From contig CAZWSX010000015.1 of the NCBI GenBank assembly GCA_964636985.1, positions 117,874 to 181,873 on the forward strand: DNA of 64,000 bases. The letters are read 5' to 3'. Position 1 is the stretch's first letter. Each line of letters begins with the position of its first letter. The notes beneath the pieces are model-generated. The model was not told the DNA's origin. It saw only the letters and a list, made by a program, of their open reading frames with translations, and searched no databases. Source of the stretch: CAZWSX01 sp964636985. Lineage in GTDB: Bacteria; Planctomycetota; Planctomycetia; Pirellulales; Pirellulaceae. Position numbers and translations under genes: made by a program. Below are positions 55,911 through 63,963 of the stretch, one piece after another.

Positions 55911-56087
55911 ATGGCGTACCGTCAAAAAAAGATGCCGTCGCAGGTAGTGCTGGGCATCGTCATCTTCGTGGCAGTTTTGTCGGCATTGATCGCCGCGGGG
56001 ATCGCGTGGAAGGTCGGGGAAGAGGTCGAGAAAGAGCAACGATCGAAACGGTTCATGGAAGACCTCAAAAAACTGCGTGAGAATTAG
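55911..56087 (+). CDS. Small single-helix membrane protein
   Basis: The protein has 58 residues. One membrane helix (VVLGIVIFVAVLSALIAAGI) is followed by a charged coil (GEEVEKEQRSKRFMEDLKKL). An AGGGG ribosome-binding site precedes ATG 55911. It lies opposite to the surrounding tail genes and its 3' end overlaps the tape-measure gene by 4 bases. It may be a holin-like or moron gene, which is inference only. Confidence 0.5.
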   Translation: MAYRQKKMPSQVVLGIVIFVAVLSALIAAGIAWKVGEEVEKEQRSKRFMEDLKKLREN

Positions 56088-57079
56088 TGGCGACGCCTCG
56101 TGCCCGGCATTGATGTCAACGGAGGCCGTAATCGCCCGGCTGATCCACTCATCGCTGCCAACTGCTGGAGCATGTCGACGAGACTTCCGTCAATCGTTTC
56201 GCTCTTCTTTTCGGTCTCCTTTTTCGCCAATGCGTCCTTGCGAGCGTCTTCCGACATCGAATTAAGTGCGCCAGCGGAAATGATTCCCAGAAAATCAATG
56301 ATCTTCGCCAGCCCGCCCGTAAACGTCCCCGTGATGTAGTTCGACATGTTGGTGGTTGCCGTGACCATTGGCTCAAGGGCCTTCTCCAACGCGATCTGGT
56401 TCCGGATCGCATAGTCACTGCTTGCGGCCGTCTTCTCAGCGCGTCTGATGCTCATGTTCTCGCGGGCTGCGTCGAGTTTGGCGAAACTCACCGCCTGCCG
56501 GTCGGAAAATTGCGACAGCTCGCGTTGCTGTTCGATGATCTGGTCTCCGAAGCGCTTGAATCTTTCTCCGAGTTCGGCCAAAGGAAACGTTGCCTTGCGG
56601 GTTGCGACGGCGAAATCGTGGATGTACCGCCCAACCGACTCGCCGGCATCGGCAGTCAACTTGCTGTATTGGGCCATCGGCAGGGCGTTATTCAAACCCT
56701 GCTTTGCAATCCCGCCGATCGCCGAGCCAATGCCGCGGAGAATGCTCGTCTGCAAGGATTGCCCCGTACCGTTCGTCTGGGGTGACTGGCCTTGCTGGGG
56801 CTGCGGCTGCCACACTGGGGGCGCCGTCGGCTGTTGAGGCTGCGGCGGTTGCGGTCCCTGCGTTCTCTGGGCCTGCGTGGCCTGCTGAGCCGTTTGCGTA
56901 GCCGTTGCCGCGTTGCCAACTGCCTGAACCGCTGGCGCACGCATGCCGTTGCGCATGATCGCCTGGAAAGCTGCCGTGGCGCTGGCGTTCGCTGTCATCG
57001 AACTAGCCAACGCCGGCGTAACACTCGCGAGGGAACGCGCTAGAGCGGCGAAGATCGGGGCAAGTGCTGGGATTGGCAT
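56084..57079 (-). CDS. Tape-measure-like tail protein
   Basis: The protein has 331 residues, short for a tape measure. An Ala-rich helical N-terminus is followed by a Gln/Pro linker (QPPQPQQPTAPPVWQPQPQ) and a Gly/Ala hydrophobic helix (SILRGIGSAIGGIAKQGL). A long helical region, RFKRFGDQIIEQQRELSQF, and another hydrophobic patch (IDFLGIISAGALNSM) follow. Its place directly after the frameshifting chaperone gene is the standard place of tape-measure genes. A short tail is suggested. Confidence 0.55.
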   Translation of the reverse strand: MPIPALAPIFAALARSLASVTPALASSMTANASATAAFQAIMRNGMRAPAVQAVGNAATATQTAQQATQAQRTQGPQPPQPQQPTAPPVWQPQPQQGQSPQTNGTGQSLQTSILRGIGSAIGGIAKQGLNNALPMAQYSKLTADAGESVGRYIHDFAVATRKATFPLAELGERFKRFGDQIIEQQRELSQFSDRQAVSFAKLDAARENMSIRRAEKTAASSDYAIRNQIALEKALEPMVTATTNMSNYITGTFTGGLAKIIDFLGIISAGALNSMSEDARKDALAKKETEKKSETIDGSLVDMLQQLAAMSGSAGRLRPPLTSMPGTRRRH

Positions 57080-57379
57080 CTAGTTCAGGCTCGCGTTTGC
57101 TCGGATTCGTGCGACTTCTTGGGCGGTCTCAATCGCAAGTTCGGCCGTCAGGTACGCCCTGAGTGCAGCCCGATCGTCAGTACACAGGGCTTTCCATTGA
57201 TCGAGTGTTAAGGGGCTGCCGGTTCCGAAACTGACGGGGAGACTTCGCCGCAACAGGATCCGATCTCGGTTGAGGTAGACTCCGACAAACTTTCGGTGGT
57301 CGAGTCGTTCGGGGGAGAATCCGAAATCGGCGATACAATCGGCAAGGGTTCGGCAGTTTTTTTTTGAACGTCGCACCAA
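57080..57379 (-). CDS. Frameshift extension of tail assembly chaperone (gpT-like part)
   Basis: This frame overlaps the 3' end of the chaperone gene and has no good start of its own (TTG at 57379). It is entered by a -1 shift at the A9 run. The joined reading is CDVQKK then NCRTLADCIADFGF, ending TAQEVARIRANASLN just before the tape-measure gene. The fused product would have about 197 residues. This is the gpG-gpGT arrangement known from lambda-like and many other tailed phages. Confidence 0.65.
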   Translation of the reverse strand: MVRRSKKNCRTLADCIADFGFSPERLDHRKFVGVYLNRDRILLRRSLPVSFGTGSPLTLDQWKALCTDDRAALRAYLTAELAIETAQEVARIRANASLN

Positions 57380-57672
57380 TTGGAGAACGCGACCAAGACG
57401 GCCAAGCGTTCGGTGATCGTCCCGCCCCCGTCTTTCAGGCCTTTCAGCCCAAAGGCATCCTTAATGGCCTGCATCGTGCGAGCGATCGCCGGGCCGTCGC
57501 CGCGATCTGCCGCGGCTGGGTCGGCTTCCCAGTCGAACTGCTCATGATCACGTAGGCAAATCAGCGCCTCGAGCGGATCGACGCGATACTTTCGACCAGC
57601 GACCTTGAACGTGAAGATGTGTCGACCGTCAGGCTTTCGAGCCTTTCGCGTGGGTTTCTTTTTGCGAGCCAT
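57208..57672 (-). CDS. Tail assembly chaperone (gpG-like)
   Basis: The protein has 154 residues in the zero frame. The N-terminus is basic (ARKKKPTRKARK), then HIFTFKVAGRKYRVDPLEAL and a helical middle. The end is Ser/Glu/Pro-rich. The gene carries CAA AAA AAA ACT, a canonical slippery site, about two thirds of the way through. It sits between the tail-tube-like gene and the tape-measure gene, as in other tailed phages. Confidence 0.65.
   Translation of the reverse strand: MARKKKPTRKARKPDGRHIFTFKVAGRKYRVDPLEALICLRDHEQFDWEADPAAADRGDGPAIARTMQAIKDAFGLKGLKDGGGTITERLAVLVAFSNWCDVQKKTAEPLPIVSPISDSPPNDSTTESLSESTSTEIGSCCGEVSPSVSEPAAP
57357..57365 (-). promoter_or_regulatory. Programmed -1 frameshift site (A9 run)
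   Basis: On the minus strand the run is nine A bases. In the chaperone zero frame it reads C-A-A then AAA AAA then ACT, so A AAA AAA can slip back one base. The -1 frame is open from here to the tape-measure gene. Confidence 0.65.
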
Positions 57673-57676
57673 GATT

Positions 57677-58258
57677 TTAGCTGTAGGTTGCGGGTACAAG
57701 CGTCCAAGCGTTTGCCAGACTCGTGCCCGTGTAGTGAATGCCCCAACTGATCGTTTCGACCTGCGATTGCACGGTAGAGATGCGCGCGCCCTGGGCATGA
57801 ATCGTGACGGTCGCCACTTCATACCTTGTGCCCTTGTTGGCAGTCTTTGGTTCTCGCGCCAGCGTACATTTCGGGTAGACGATCCCGATATTGTTGTTGC
57901 CATACGCGAGCCGAAAGAATCCGCGATCTTGATAGATCAGCGAGCCAGGCGTTTGCATCATGCCGTCGGCTAGTGGTACCGACCAAGGGCGCTTCATCTT
58001 TTTCAGAACGGCCGCGTCAAATCGCGAGAGCGAAATAGGGATAACGTGACGTTCCCCCATCACCTGGTGGTCGAACTCCAAACCCTCTTGGCCGCCGTTT
58101 TCGTCCGAATACACCCCTTTGGTGATCTCGATTTCTTGCGGCTCAATGCCGTTTTCGGTGAAACCGAGGTCGACCGGATTTCCGAATGTGCCAAGGTTAT
58201 CGTTGAAGAACGAAACCTGGATGAACGCTTTCCCGAAAACGTTTACCGGCGTGGCCAT
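57677..58258 (-). CDS. Phage tail tube-like protein
   Basis: The protein has 193 residues. It begins ATPVNVFGKAFIQVSFFND and continues with GIEPQEIEITKGVYSDENGG. This is a strand-rich pattern common in tail tube or major tail proteins, with FDHQVMGERHVIPISLSRF. It is 4 bases upstream of the chaperone gene. The identification rests on position and fold style. Confidence 0.6.
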   Translation of the reverse strand: MATPVNVFGKAFIQVSFFNDNLGTFGNPVDLGFTENGIEPQEIEITKGVYSDENGGQEGLEFDHQVMGERHVIPISLSRFDAAVLKKMKRPWSVPLADGMMQTPGSLIYQDRGFFRLAYGNNNIGIVYPKCTLAREPKTANKGTRYEVATVTIHAQGARISTVQSQVETISWGIHYTGTSLANAWTLVPATYS

Positions 58259-58297
58259 AGCAGCGACCTAAATGTGAAAGTGATTGTGGCGTGAAGG

Positions 58298-58480
58298 CTA
58301 AGCGTTAACCGCCTGTTTCTCGAGCAGCGATTGCAAATCAGCTGGCCGAACCCTCGTGGTCCCCTCTATCCGAATCGCCGGCAGGATCCCCTTTGCGATC
58401 CATTTCTGAATCGTTCGGGTGCAAACGCCGATCTGATTGGCAACCTGACACGGCTTCAACAGCGGTTCGGAAATCTCCAT
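58298..58480 (-). CDS. Excisionase-type HTH protein
   Basis: The protein has 60 residues. LLKPCQVANQIGVCTRTIQK followed by WIAKGILPAIRIEGTTRVR is a winged MerR/excisionase-type HTH (helix_turn_helix_17). A GAGG ribosome-binding site precedes ATG 58480. It is the first gene of the minus-strand tail module and divergent from the replication arm, so it is well placed to be a regulator. Confidence 0.75.
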   Translation of the reverse strand: MEISEPLLKPCQVANQIGVCTRTIQKWIAKGILPAIRIEGTTRVRPADLQSLLEKQAVNA

Positions 58481-58613
58481 CGACAACACCTCAAAAACCG
58501 CCGAGTTACCCACAGATTCGCGTTTTGTGACGCAAGCGCTAAAAAGTGTCTAGAGTTCTTTTTTAAGACTCGGCGACGGTTCTTTCCGTGGCGGAAGGGG
58601 TGGGTGCGGTGCG

Positions 58614-59501
58614 ATGTTCGTCGCTCGCCGCCGGCCGCTCCCCGCCATCGTGGGGCGATGTGACAACGTTGGTCGCATTGCACAACGAGACGGGTTGAAT
58701 TCGCGCGACGACAGGCGTATCACCAAGGAACGGGAAGGCGTCGGGTTCGAAACCGCCGCTTTTGAAATCAGATCCGCGGCCGATCGCCTCTCCAGTGCGA
58801 CGGCCGCGGATCGGCCCTTCGAACTACTGGAGATTCTTTCAATGGTTTCGGCCTTTGGTCACTTGATAAGTGATTTCTTCGAAGCAATCGATCTCTCGGA
58901 TGAGTCGAAAGTGAAGGTGTTTCCGTACCGCGAGTGCTACGCTGCGGTGACACTGCATCAGCGCGATGATTCGATTCGCGGCTTGGTAGTGCACAAGGCA
59001 ACAGGCAGTTTTGTTGTCATTGAGTGGCCGCCGGGTTTCGCGTCACGGCGTGCTACCGACCGCCCAACGGTTAGAACGATTTCTGCCGCTGAGGCTCGTC
59101 AATGGTGCGAGACGAACGACGCCATCATTCCGCCGACTCTTAGTGAACGGATTCGCGACAAACTGCTGTCGAAATGGGAACCCTCGGCACACTCGAAGGA
59201 TTCAGCGCCGAGCACCGAGTTGCCGGAGGTCTCGTCACCGACCTCAATCGTTGGCTCTATTGGTCCGCATTCGAAAAGAACGCAAAAAAAGAACGGACGC
59301 CCACGGCTTGATACCGAAGTTCAGGATGAAAAGCTGCTCAAAGCATGGGAGCAACGTCCACAGGCAATGACCATGAAAGAATTCGCCAAACAGCACGGCA
59401 TCGATCCGCCGTCTGACGCGAAGCGAATAACCGACCGAGCGCGAAACCGACGAAAGCGCGCCGCGACAAACCCACGGTCAATACGAAAACGGACTTTGTA
59501 G
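58614..59501 (+). CDS. Unknown protein with C-terminal DNA-binding-like region
   Basis: The protein has up to 295 residues. The middle (VFPYRECYAAVTLHQRDDSI, GLVVHKATGSFVVIEWPPG) is a mixed alpha/beta domain. The C-terminus (LLKAWEQRPQAMTMKEFAKQ and a basic Arg-rich tail) resembles a helix-turn-helix or recombinase-associated DNA-binding region. The start is uncertain, since the first 40 residues look poorly conserved. I recognise no family. Confidence 0.5.
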   Translation: MFVARRRPLPAIVGRCDNVGRIAQRDGLNSRDDRRITKEREGVGFETAAFEIRSAADRLSSATAADRPFELLEILSMVSAFGHLISDFFEAIDLSDESKVKVFPYRECYAAVTLHQRDDSIRGLVVHKATGSFVVIEWPPGFASRRATDRPTVRTISAAEARQWCETNDAIIPPTLSERIRDKLLSKWEPSAHSKDSAPSTELPEVSSPTSIVGSIGPHSKRTQKKNGRPRLDTEVQDEKLLKAWEQRPQAMTMKEFAKQHGIDPPSDAKRITDRARNRRKRAATNPRSIRKRTL

Positions 59502-59564
59502 CAAGATTCTCGAGAATGCCGGTTTCGCGTGGAAAACACCGAAGTTTTCAGAGCCTGAACTCTT

Positions 59565-59606
59565 GCGACAAACCTCTTTGTCGCGGCGACAAACCCTAAT
59601 TGTCGC
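59565..59606. repeat. Paired hairpins with TTGTCGC motif, candidate operator or iteron
   Basis: Hairpin 1 is GCGACAAA-CCTC-TTTGTCGC (59565-59584). Hairpin 2 is GCGACAA-ACCCTAA-TTGTCGC (59586-59606). So the 7-mer TTGTCGC occurs four times in alternating orientation, and the outer flanks CTT/AAG extend the symmetry. It lies just upstream of the HTH gene at 59679. Confidence 0.6.
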
Positions 59607-59678
59607 AAGCATCCCTTTCAATCTTGAGTGTTCAGCCGGCGACGTGTCGGCCAATCACTCCGATGAAGGGTTGGTTCT

Positions 59679-59891
59679 ATGTTCGCGACTCAAACCGAAG
59701 CTGCCGAGCCCCGCCAGCTGATGGTGAACGAAGCGCGGGCCGCGGATTTGCTTGGCTTTTCGCGATCCACGCTCGCGCTGATGGCGATGGATGGTGAAAT
59801 ACCGTTCGTACAAGTCTATCGCCGTCGGTTCTACGTAGTGGATTCGCTGCGCAAGTGGGTCGCCGAAAAGGAGACGCCATCCAATGCGTAG
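59679..59891 (+). CDS. Excisionase-type HTH protein
   Basis: The protein has 70 residues. LMVNEARAADLLGFSRSTLA and MDGEIPFVQVYRRRFYVVDS form an excisionase-type (helix_turn_helix_17) winged HTH. It overlaps the next gene by 8 bases. It may read the TTGTCGC hairpins directly upstream. Confidence 0.75.
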   Translation: MFATQTEAAEPRQLMVNEARAADLLGFSRSTLALMAMDGEIPFVQVYRRRFYVVDSLRKWVAEKETPSNA

Positions 59892-60270
59892 GTCCACCAT
59901 CATCGCCCGCTGCCGACGCGTCAAGTCCAAGCTGACCGGCCTATGCGCAGCCGCCGTGACGATCGTCTACGCGTGCATGCCGCGGCCAACTGACCGAACA
60001 CGTCGGATGGAACGCGTATACCGCACTGCCGACAGGTTCGGTCAACTCTCGATTCACATCGAGGCCGTCAGTCGGTTTCTCGATCGCCGTACCCGCGGAC
60101 CCATCCAGTCACGCGCTAAGCCGATGGTGTGGCGGATTGTTTGTTTTGCTGGGCAACTGCCAATTTTCATTGAGGGCTACGCGATCGCCTTCGAGACGTG
60201 GCTGCTGGCCGTAACGATGCGACGACTGATTTCGAAAAAAGAAGCCCTTCGCCTTTTGCGCGAGGAGTAA
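59884..60270 (+). CDS. Unknown basic protein of phage-like element
   Basis: The protein has 128 residues and is very basic, with a hydrophobic stretch near the N-terminus (LTGLCAAAVTIVYACM) and another near the end (AIAFETWLLAVTM). It lies between two HTH genes and is coupled to the first by an 8-base overlap. I recognise no family. Confidence 0.5.
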   Translation: MRRSTIIARCRRVKSKLTGLCAAAVTIVYACMPRPTDRTRRMERVYRTADRFGQLSIHIEAVSRFLDRRTRGPIQSRAKPMVWRIVCFAGQLPIFIEGYAIAFETWLLAVTMRRLISKKEALRLLREE

Positions 60271-60276
60271 TCGCAA

Positions 60277-60558
60277 ATGGTTCAACCGTTAAAGATCCCC
60301 GTCGTCGCCTCGAATCGAGCGATTCGAGTTGCTCGGCCGGCTGAACGTGTGGTCGAAGCGAGCCCAGCGATTTCTCCCGCGCTCCTCGATCGGCAGCAAT
60401 CCGCTGATTACCTGAACGTTAGCCCAAGTTCAATCAAGCGCTTGACCCTGACTGGCAAATTGTCCTTTGTCAAAATCGGCGGCCGCATTTTGTACTCGAT
60501 CGAGGCGCTCAACGCATTCATCGCCGCACAGACGGTGACATCCAAGCCGCCCCCATAG
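60277..60558 (+). CDS. Excisionase-type HTH protein
   Basis: The protein has 93 residues. A basic 30-residue lead is followed by LLDRQQSADYLNVSPSSIKR and LTLTGKLSFVKIGGRILY, a helix_turn_helix_17 domain. A terminator-like hairpin at 60575 follows. Three such small HTH proteins in one element is more than usual. Confidence 0.75.
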   Translation: MVQPLKIPVVASNRAIRVARPAERVVEASPAISPALLDRQQSADYLNVSPSSIKRLTLTGKLSFVKIGGRILYSIEALNAFIAAQTVTSKPPP

Positions 60559-60574
60559 AAGCAAGAAGCGAGAA

Positions 60575-60597
60575 AACCCAGGTTCGCCGCCTGGGTT
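60575..60597 (+). terminator. Terminator-like hairpin
   Basis: AACCCAGG and CCTGGGTT form an 8-bp stem with loop TTCGCCG. CTCTCT and a TTTTT run follow within 20 bases. It is 17 bases past the HTH gene and is a probable terminator or attenuator before the replication genes. Confidence 0.55.
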
Positions 60598-60642
60598 CTC
60601 TCTGAGTTTTTCACAATCCGCCACCCGCCAAGGAAACGAACC

Positions 60643-61224
60643 GTGTTCGATCACTTTACGCATTCACTCACCAACGGGCAACCGTTCGAACGGCAAAATC
60701 GATCAGTCCATCGCCGGCTCGGACTACTTCCGCGGGCGCCGCTATTCCACCCCAACCACAGCGGCGGATGGAGCAATCGAGCCGACTTTATGACGGAAGG
60801 GCTGCGAAACTACCAGCTCTCGGATCCGATTATTCCGCTAACGGGTAACCCGTTCACCTCCCAATTCTGCTGGCACAAAAACGGGCGTTGGATAGACGGC
60901 GCCCTGCAAGACGCCGGCTTTGAACTGGAGTCCGAGACGGCCTATCGGCTCAAACTCTGGAACGCCATAAGTTGTCGCGGTGATCTCGCGAGGCATTTCC
61001 CGCAAGTCTTCATCGTCGACGCGGTGGATCTTGAGCAACCGACCTACGGGCAGGACTTCACCGACCGTTTGGGCCTGTGGGTTCCGTGGAACGCGACCAA
61101 ATCCGCTCGAAAGAAAGCCTACGCGCGTGTAATCGAAATCTGTCTGACCTTCGCGCTTCTGCGGAACAACTGCGGCGATGCCTCGACGTATTGGAGCCTG
61201 CCGACGCTCGCCGCCACCTCGTAG
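60643..61224 (+). CDS. Unknown protein upstream of primase
   Basis: The protein has up to 193 residues from GTG 60643, which has an AAGGA ribosome-binding site. The convincing part begins at ATG 60790 (MTEGLRNYQLSDPIIPLTG) and continues through FCWHKNGRWIDGALQDAGFE. Between 60643 and 60790 another frame (GKIDQSIAGSDYFRGRRY, ending TGA 60791-60793, which overlaps the ATG) also looks protein-like, so a frameshift or a separate small gene is possible. I recognise no family. Confidence 0.45.
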   Translation: MFDHFTHSLTNGQPFERQNRSVHRRLGLLPRAPLFHPNHSGGWSNRADFMTEGLRNYQLSDPIIPLTGNPFTSQFCWHKNGRWIDGALQDAGFELESETAYRLKLWNAISCRGDLARHFPQVFIVDAVDLEQPTYGQDFTDRLGLWVPWNATKSARKKAYARVIEICLTFALLRNNCGDASTYWSLPTLAATS

Positions 61225-61287
61225 GCAAGCGGTCGTCTCGATCGATGATTACCTGTTAACAGTTCTTCGCATAGAAACCGCGACTCA

Positions 61288-63963
61288 ATGGACATCGAAA
61301 CAACCACGGATACCGCCGCACCTGCCGCCAAAAAACAACGTATCGACCGCGACGCCGTTCGTACCGCTGCTGCCGGCCGCTGGACCGAGATCATCGCACA
61401 CGTTGGTGGCATCGATCCCGAGTACTTCGACGGGCGCAATCACGCCTGCCCTAAGTGCTCGAAAGGCTCGGAACACGATGGACCCTTTCGCGCTGTGAAA
61501 TCGCACGACGGAGAAGAGCGACCTTTTTGTGCCTCGTGTCTTCCACACTGCACCGACGTGTTCTGTGGCGTTGGCTGGGCACTGGGCCGCACTTCATCTA
61601 ACGACTTTCCAGTAATCCTGGAAGCCGTCGCAAGCTACTTGGGTATTGGGCCCGTAACGACAACGCCGGCCCGCTCAGTCTCGACGAAACGAGAATCATC
61701 GGCAAAACCCGCCAAATCGTCGCACGTACGCAAGGGAAAGCCAATCGCCGAACCCGACGAACTCGACAGGGTATATCGGGCAATCCTTAGCGTGCTGTCG
61801 GTCGACGGAATCAAACAAGTTCTTCCGCACGTCGAAGAAAATCAACTCTTAAGTGACTTGGTTTTGACGCCGGCTCATCGGCATAACCTTCACGATCGAG
61901 GATTGAGCGACTCTCAAATTGCTCAGCAATGCTATCGGAGCTTTCCCCGCCATCCACTGATTCGTCGGGCAGCGTTCGAGGCTGCAAAGGCCGCGGGCGC
62001 CTGGGAGAGGGTGCCGGGCATTGCGACATTCGCGAGCAAAGTTACATCCGGCATTCTGATCCCAATCTTTGACACTGCTGGTCGCGCAGTACGAATTCGC
62101 CTACGACTGGACAAGCCGCCGATCGATCCAAAAACCGGAAAAGCGCAGGGCCGCTATAGATGGCTCTCGGCCGGGGACATTCAGTGTGAATGGCCAGCGC
62201 ACACACCAATTGGCATCATCGGCCCATGCGATGTGGTCCGAGCAAGCGAAGGTGAGTTCAAAGCCGCGATCGCAACCTACAAGACGGGCATTCCGACCAT
62301 CGCGTTCGCAGGCGTAGCAACGTGGCGCACAATTCTCGAGCCGATCGCTCAGCTTCAAGCTAAGACGGTACGGTTAGCCTTCGATTCCGACGTCGACCAA
62401 AACATTGAGGTTGCAAAAGCGTTGTCGGCGTCGTTCGCCGAATTGACTGCCGCCGGCCTGACTGTAGCCGTCGAACGCTGGCCATCGGAATTCAAAGGCA
62501 TAGACGATGCGCTAGCTGCCGGCGCCACGATTGAGTGCTTGACCGGCGACGCCGCGGCTGAATACGTCAAGAGCGTTGTCGCCACTGCGGGTGAGGCATC
62601 ATCGAATGCCGCGGCGACTGGTCTGCCTGAAATCGAACTCGACGTTGATGAACTCAAGGTTGCGGACGCGGCCATCGAAGCATTGGCAGCAGGTGTGCAG
62701 TCGGGACGAGTCGAAGTATTTCAGCGACTTGGCCGTCTCGTTGAAGTCCACAAAGCGAAACGGCAAACGCGCACCATGATCGCGCCTAAATCCGCTCGCA
62801 TCATTGCCTTCGACGAATGGCGCTTGCGTGAATTGCTTTCGACGGTCGCGCGCTATGGGCATGACGGAGAGGAAGGATTCAAGGCGAGAGCGATCCCAAC
62901 CCCAACGGTTCGGCAGGTGTACGGACGTCGGCAATGGGCCAGCATTCCCGACTTGGTCAGCATCGCCCAAACGCCAACGTTCCTGCCCGATGGCAGTGTG
63001 GTCGACAGCCCAGGCTTTCACGAACAGACCGGCTTGTACTTCGCCAGCGAACTCGAATTCCCGAAAGTGCCAGACCAACCCACTCAGGATGACGCCAAAC
63101 GAGCCGCGGCCGAGATCCTCGAAGCGGCTTGCGATTTTCCGTTTGCGGATGAACGACATCGCGCCGCCTGGCTGGCCGCAGGACTGACCGTCGCCGCGCG
63201 GCCGGCGATTGCCGGACCGACGCCGCTATTCGCCATCGACGCCAACATGCGCGGCGCCGGCAAAAGTCGTCTCGGCGACATCATCGGAATTATTTTCACG
63301 GGTTCAGAACCCGAGCCGATGCCGCTTCCGGAAAAAAACGAGGAACTGAAAAAGCAGATTTTGAGCGTGATCAAAAAAGGCGTTCCCGTCGCAATGTTCG
63401 ACAACGTTGCCCGCGTGCTTGCCTACGAATCGCTCGACATGCTTTTGACTCGCGAAACGTACGGCGACCGAGAACTGGGAACCTCCAACCAGGATACATT
63501 TCCAAATTCCACGGTTTGGATCGCGACCGGGAACAATTTGCGTTTTGGCGGTGACATCGCGCGGCGAGTTTTACGACTGCGGTTGGAATCGCCGTTTGAG
63601 GTTCCAGAAAACCGAAAAGGCTTTAAGCATCCGCGGCTGCTCGACTGGGTTCGCGTGAATCGTCCTCGCCTCGCGTCGGCATTCGCGATCATCCTCCGCG
63701 CGTGGCACGTGGCGGGGCGGCCGGGCGCGGGCGATGAAATGTGGGGAAGCTTTGAGGCATTTTCGAGCGTTGTTCCACCAGCCCTGAAATTTTGTGGGCT
63801 GTCCGAAATTCTGTCGCTAAAAAAAGACGTTCACGAGGAAGGCGACGAAGAATCGACGCTTTTGGATTCTCTTTTGTGCGCGTGGCAAAAAGCAGACGTC
63901 TCCAAAACTGGGATGTACGTTAAGCACGCGATCGAGGCGATCAATCAGCTAGCAGCCCGTTGA
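61288..63963 (+). CDS. Phage-type primase/helicase-like protein
   Basis: The protein has 891 residues. The N-terminus has a Cys zinc finger (HACPKCSKGSEHDGPF, then PFCASCLPHC) as in phage primases. The middle (about 260-400) resembles a TOPRIM-like or DUF3854-type domain with KTVRLAFDSDVDQN. The C-terminus has a P-loop (MRGAGKSRLGDIIG, about 654), MFDNVARV and a sensor-like IATGNNLRF. It would prime and unwind DNA during element replication. Confidence 0.75.
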   Translation: MDIETTTDTAAPAAKKQRIDRDAVRTAAAGRWTEIIAHVGGIDPEYFDGRNHACPKCSKGSEHDGPFRAVKSHDGEERPFCASCLPHCTDVFCGVGWALGRTSSNDFPVILEAVASYLGIGPVTTTPARSVSTKRESSAKPAKSSHVRKGKPIAEPDELDRVYRAILSVLSVDGIKQVLPHVEENQLLSDLVLTPAHRHNLHDRGLSDSQIAQQCYRSFPRHPLIRRAAFEAAKAAGAWERVPGIATFASKVTSGILIPIFDTAGRAVRIRLRLDKPPIDPKTGKAQGRYRWLSAGDIQCEWPAHTPIGIIGPCDVVRASEGEFKAAIATYKTGIPTIAFAGVATWRTILEPIAQLQAKTVRLAFDSDVDQNIEVAKALSASFAELTAAGLTVAVERWPSEFKGIDDALAAGATIECLTGDAAAEYVKSVVATAGEASSNAAATGLPEIELDVDELKVADAAIEALAAGVQSGRVEVFQRLGRLVEVHKAKRQTRTMIAPKSARIIAFDEWRLRELLSTVARYGHDGEEGFKARAIPTPTVRQVYGRRQWASIPDLVSIAQTPTFLPDGSVVDSPGFHEQTGLYFASELEFPKVPDQPTQDDAKRAAAEILEAACDFPFADERHRAAWLAAGLTVAARPAIAGPTPLFAIDANMRGAGKSRLGDIIGIIFTGSEPEPMPLPEKNEELKKQILSVIKKGVPVAMFDNVARVLAYESLDMLLTRETYGDRELGTSNQDTFPNSTVWIATGNNLRFGGDIARRVLRLRLESPFEVPENRKGFKHPRLLDWVRVNRPRLASAFAIILRAWHVAGRPGAGDEMWGSFEAFSSVVPPALKFCGLSEILSLKKDVHEEGDEESTLLDSLLCAWQKADVSKTGMYVKHAIEAINQLAAR

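Noticed and set aside
58614..63963. Replication arm as part of a plasmid
   Set aside because: No partition or plasmid-type initiator gene is seen, and the neighbouring tail module favours a phage-like element.
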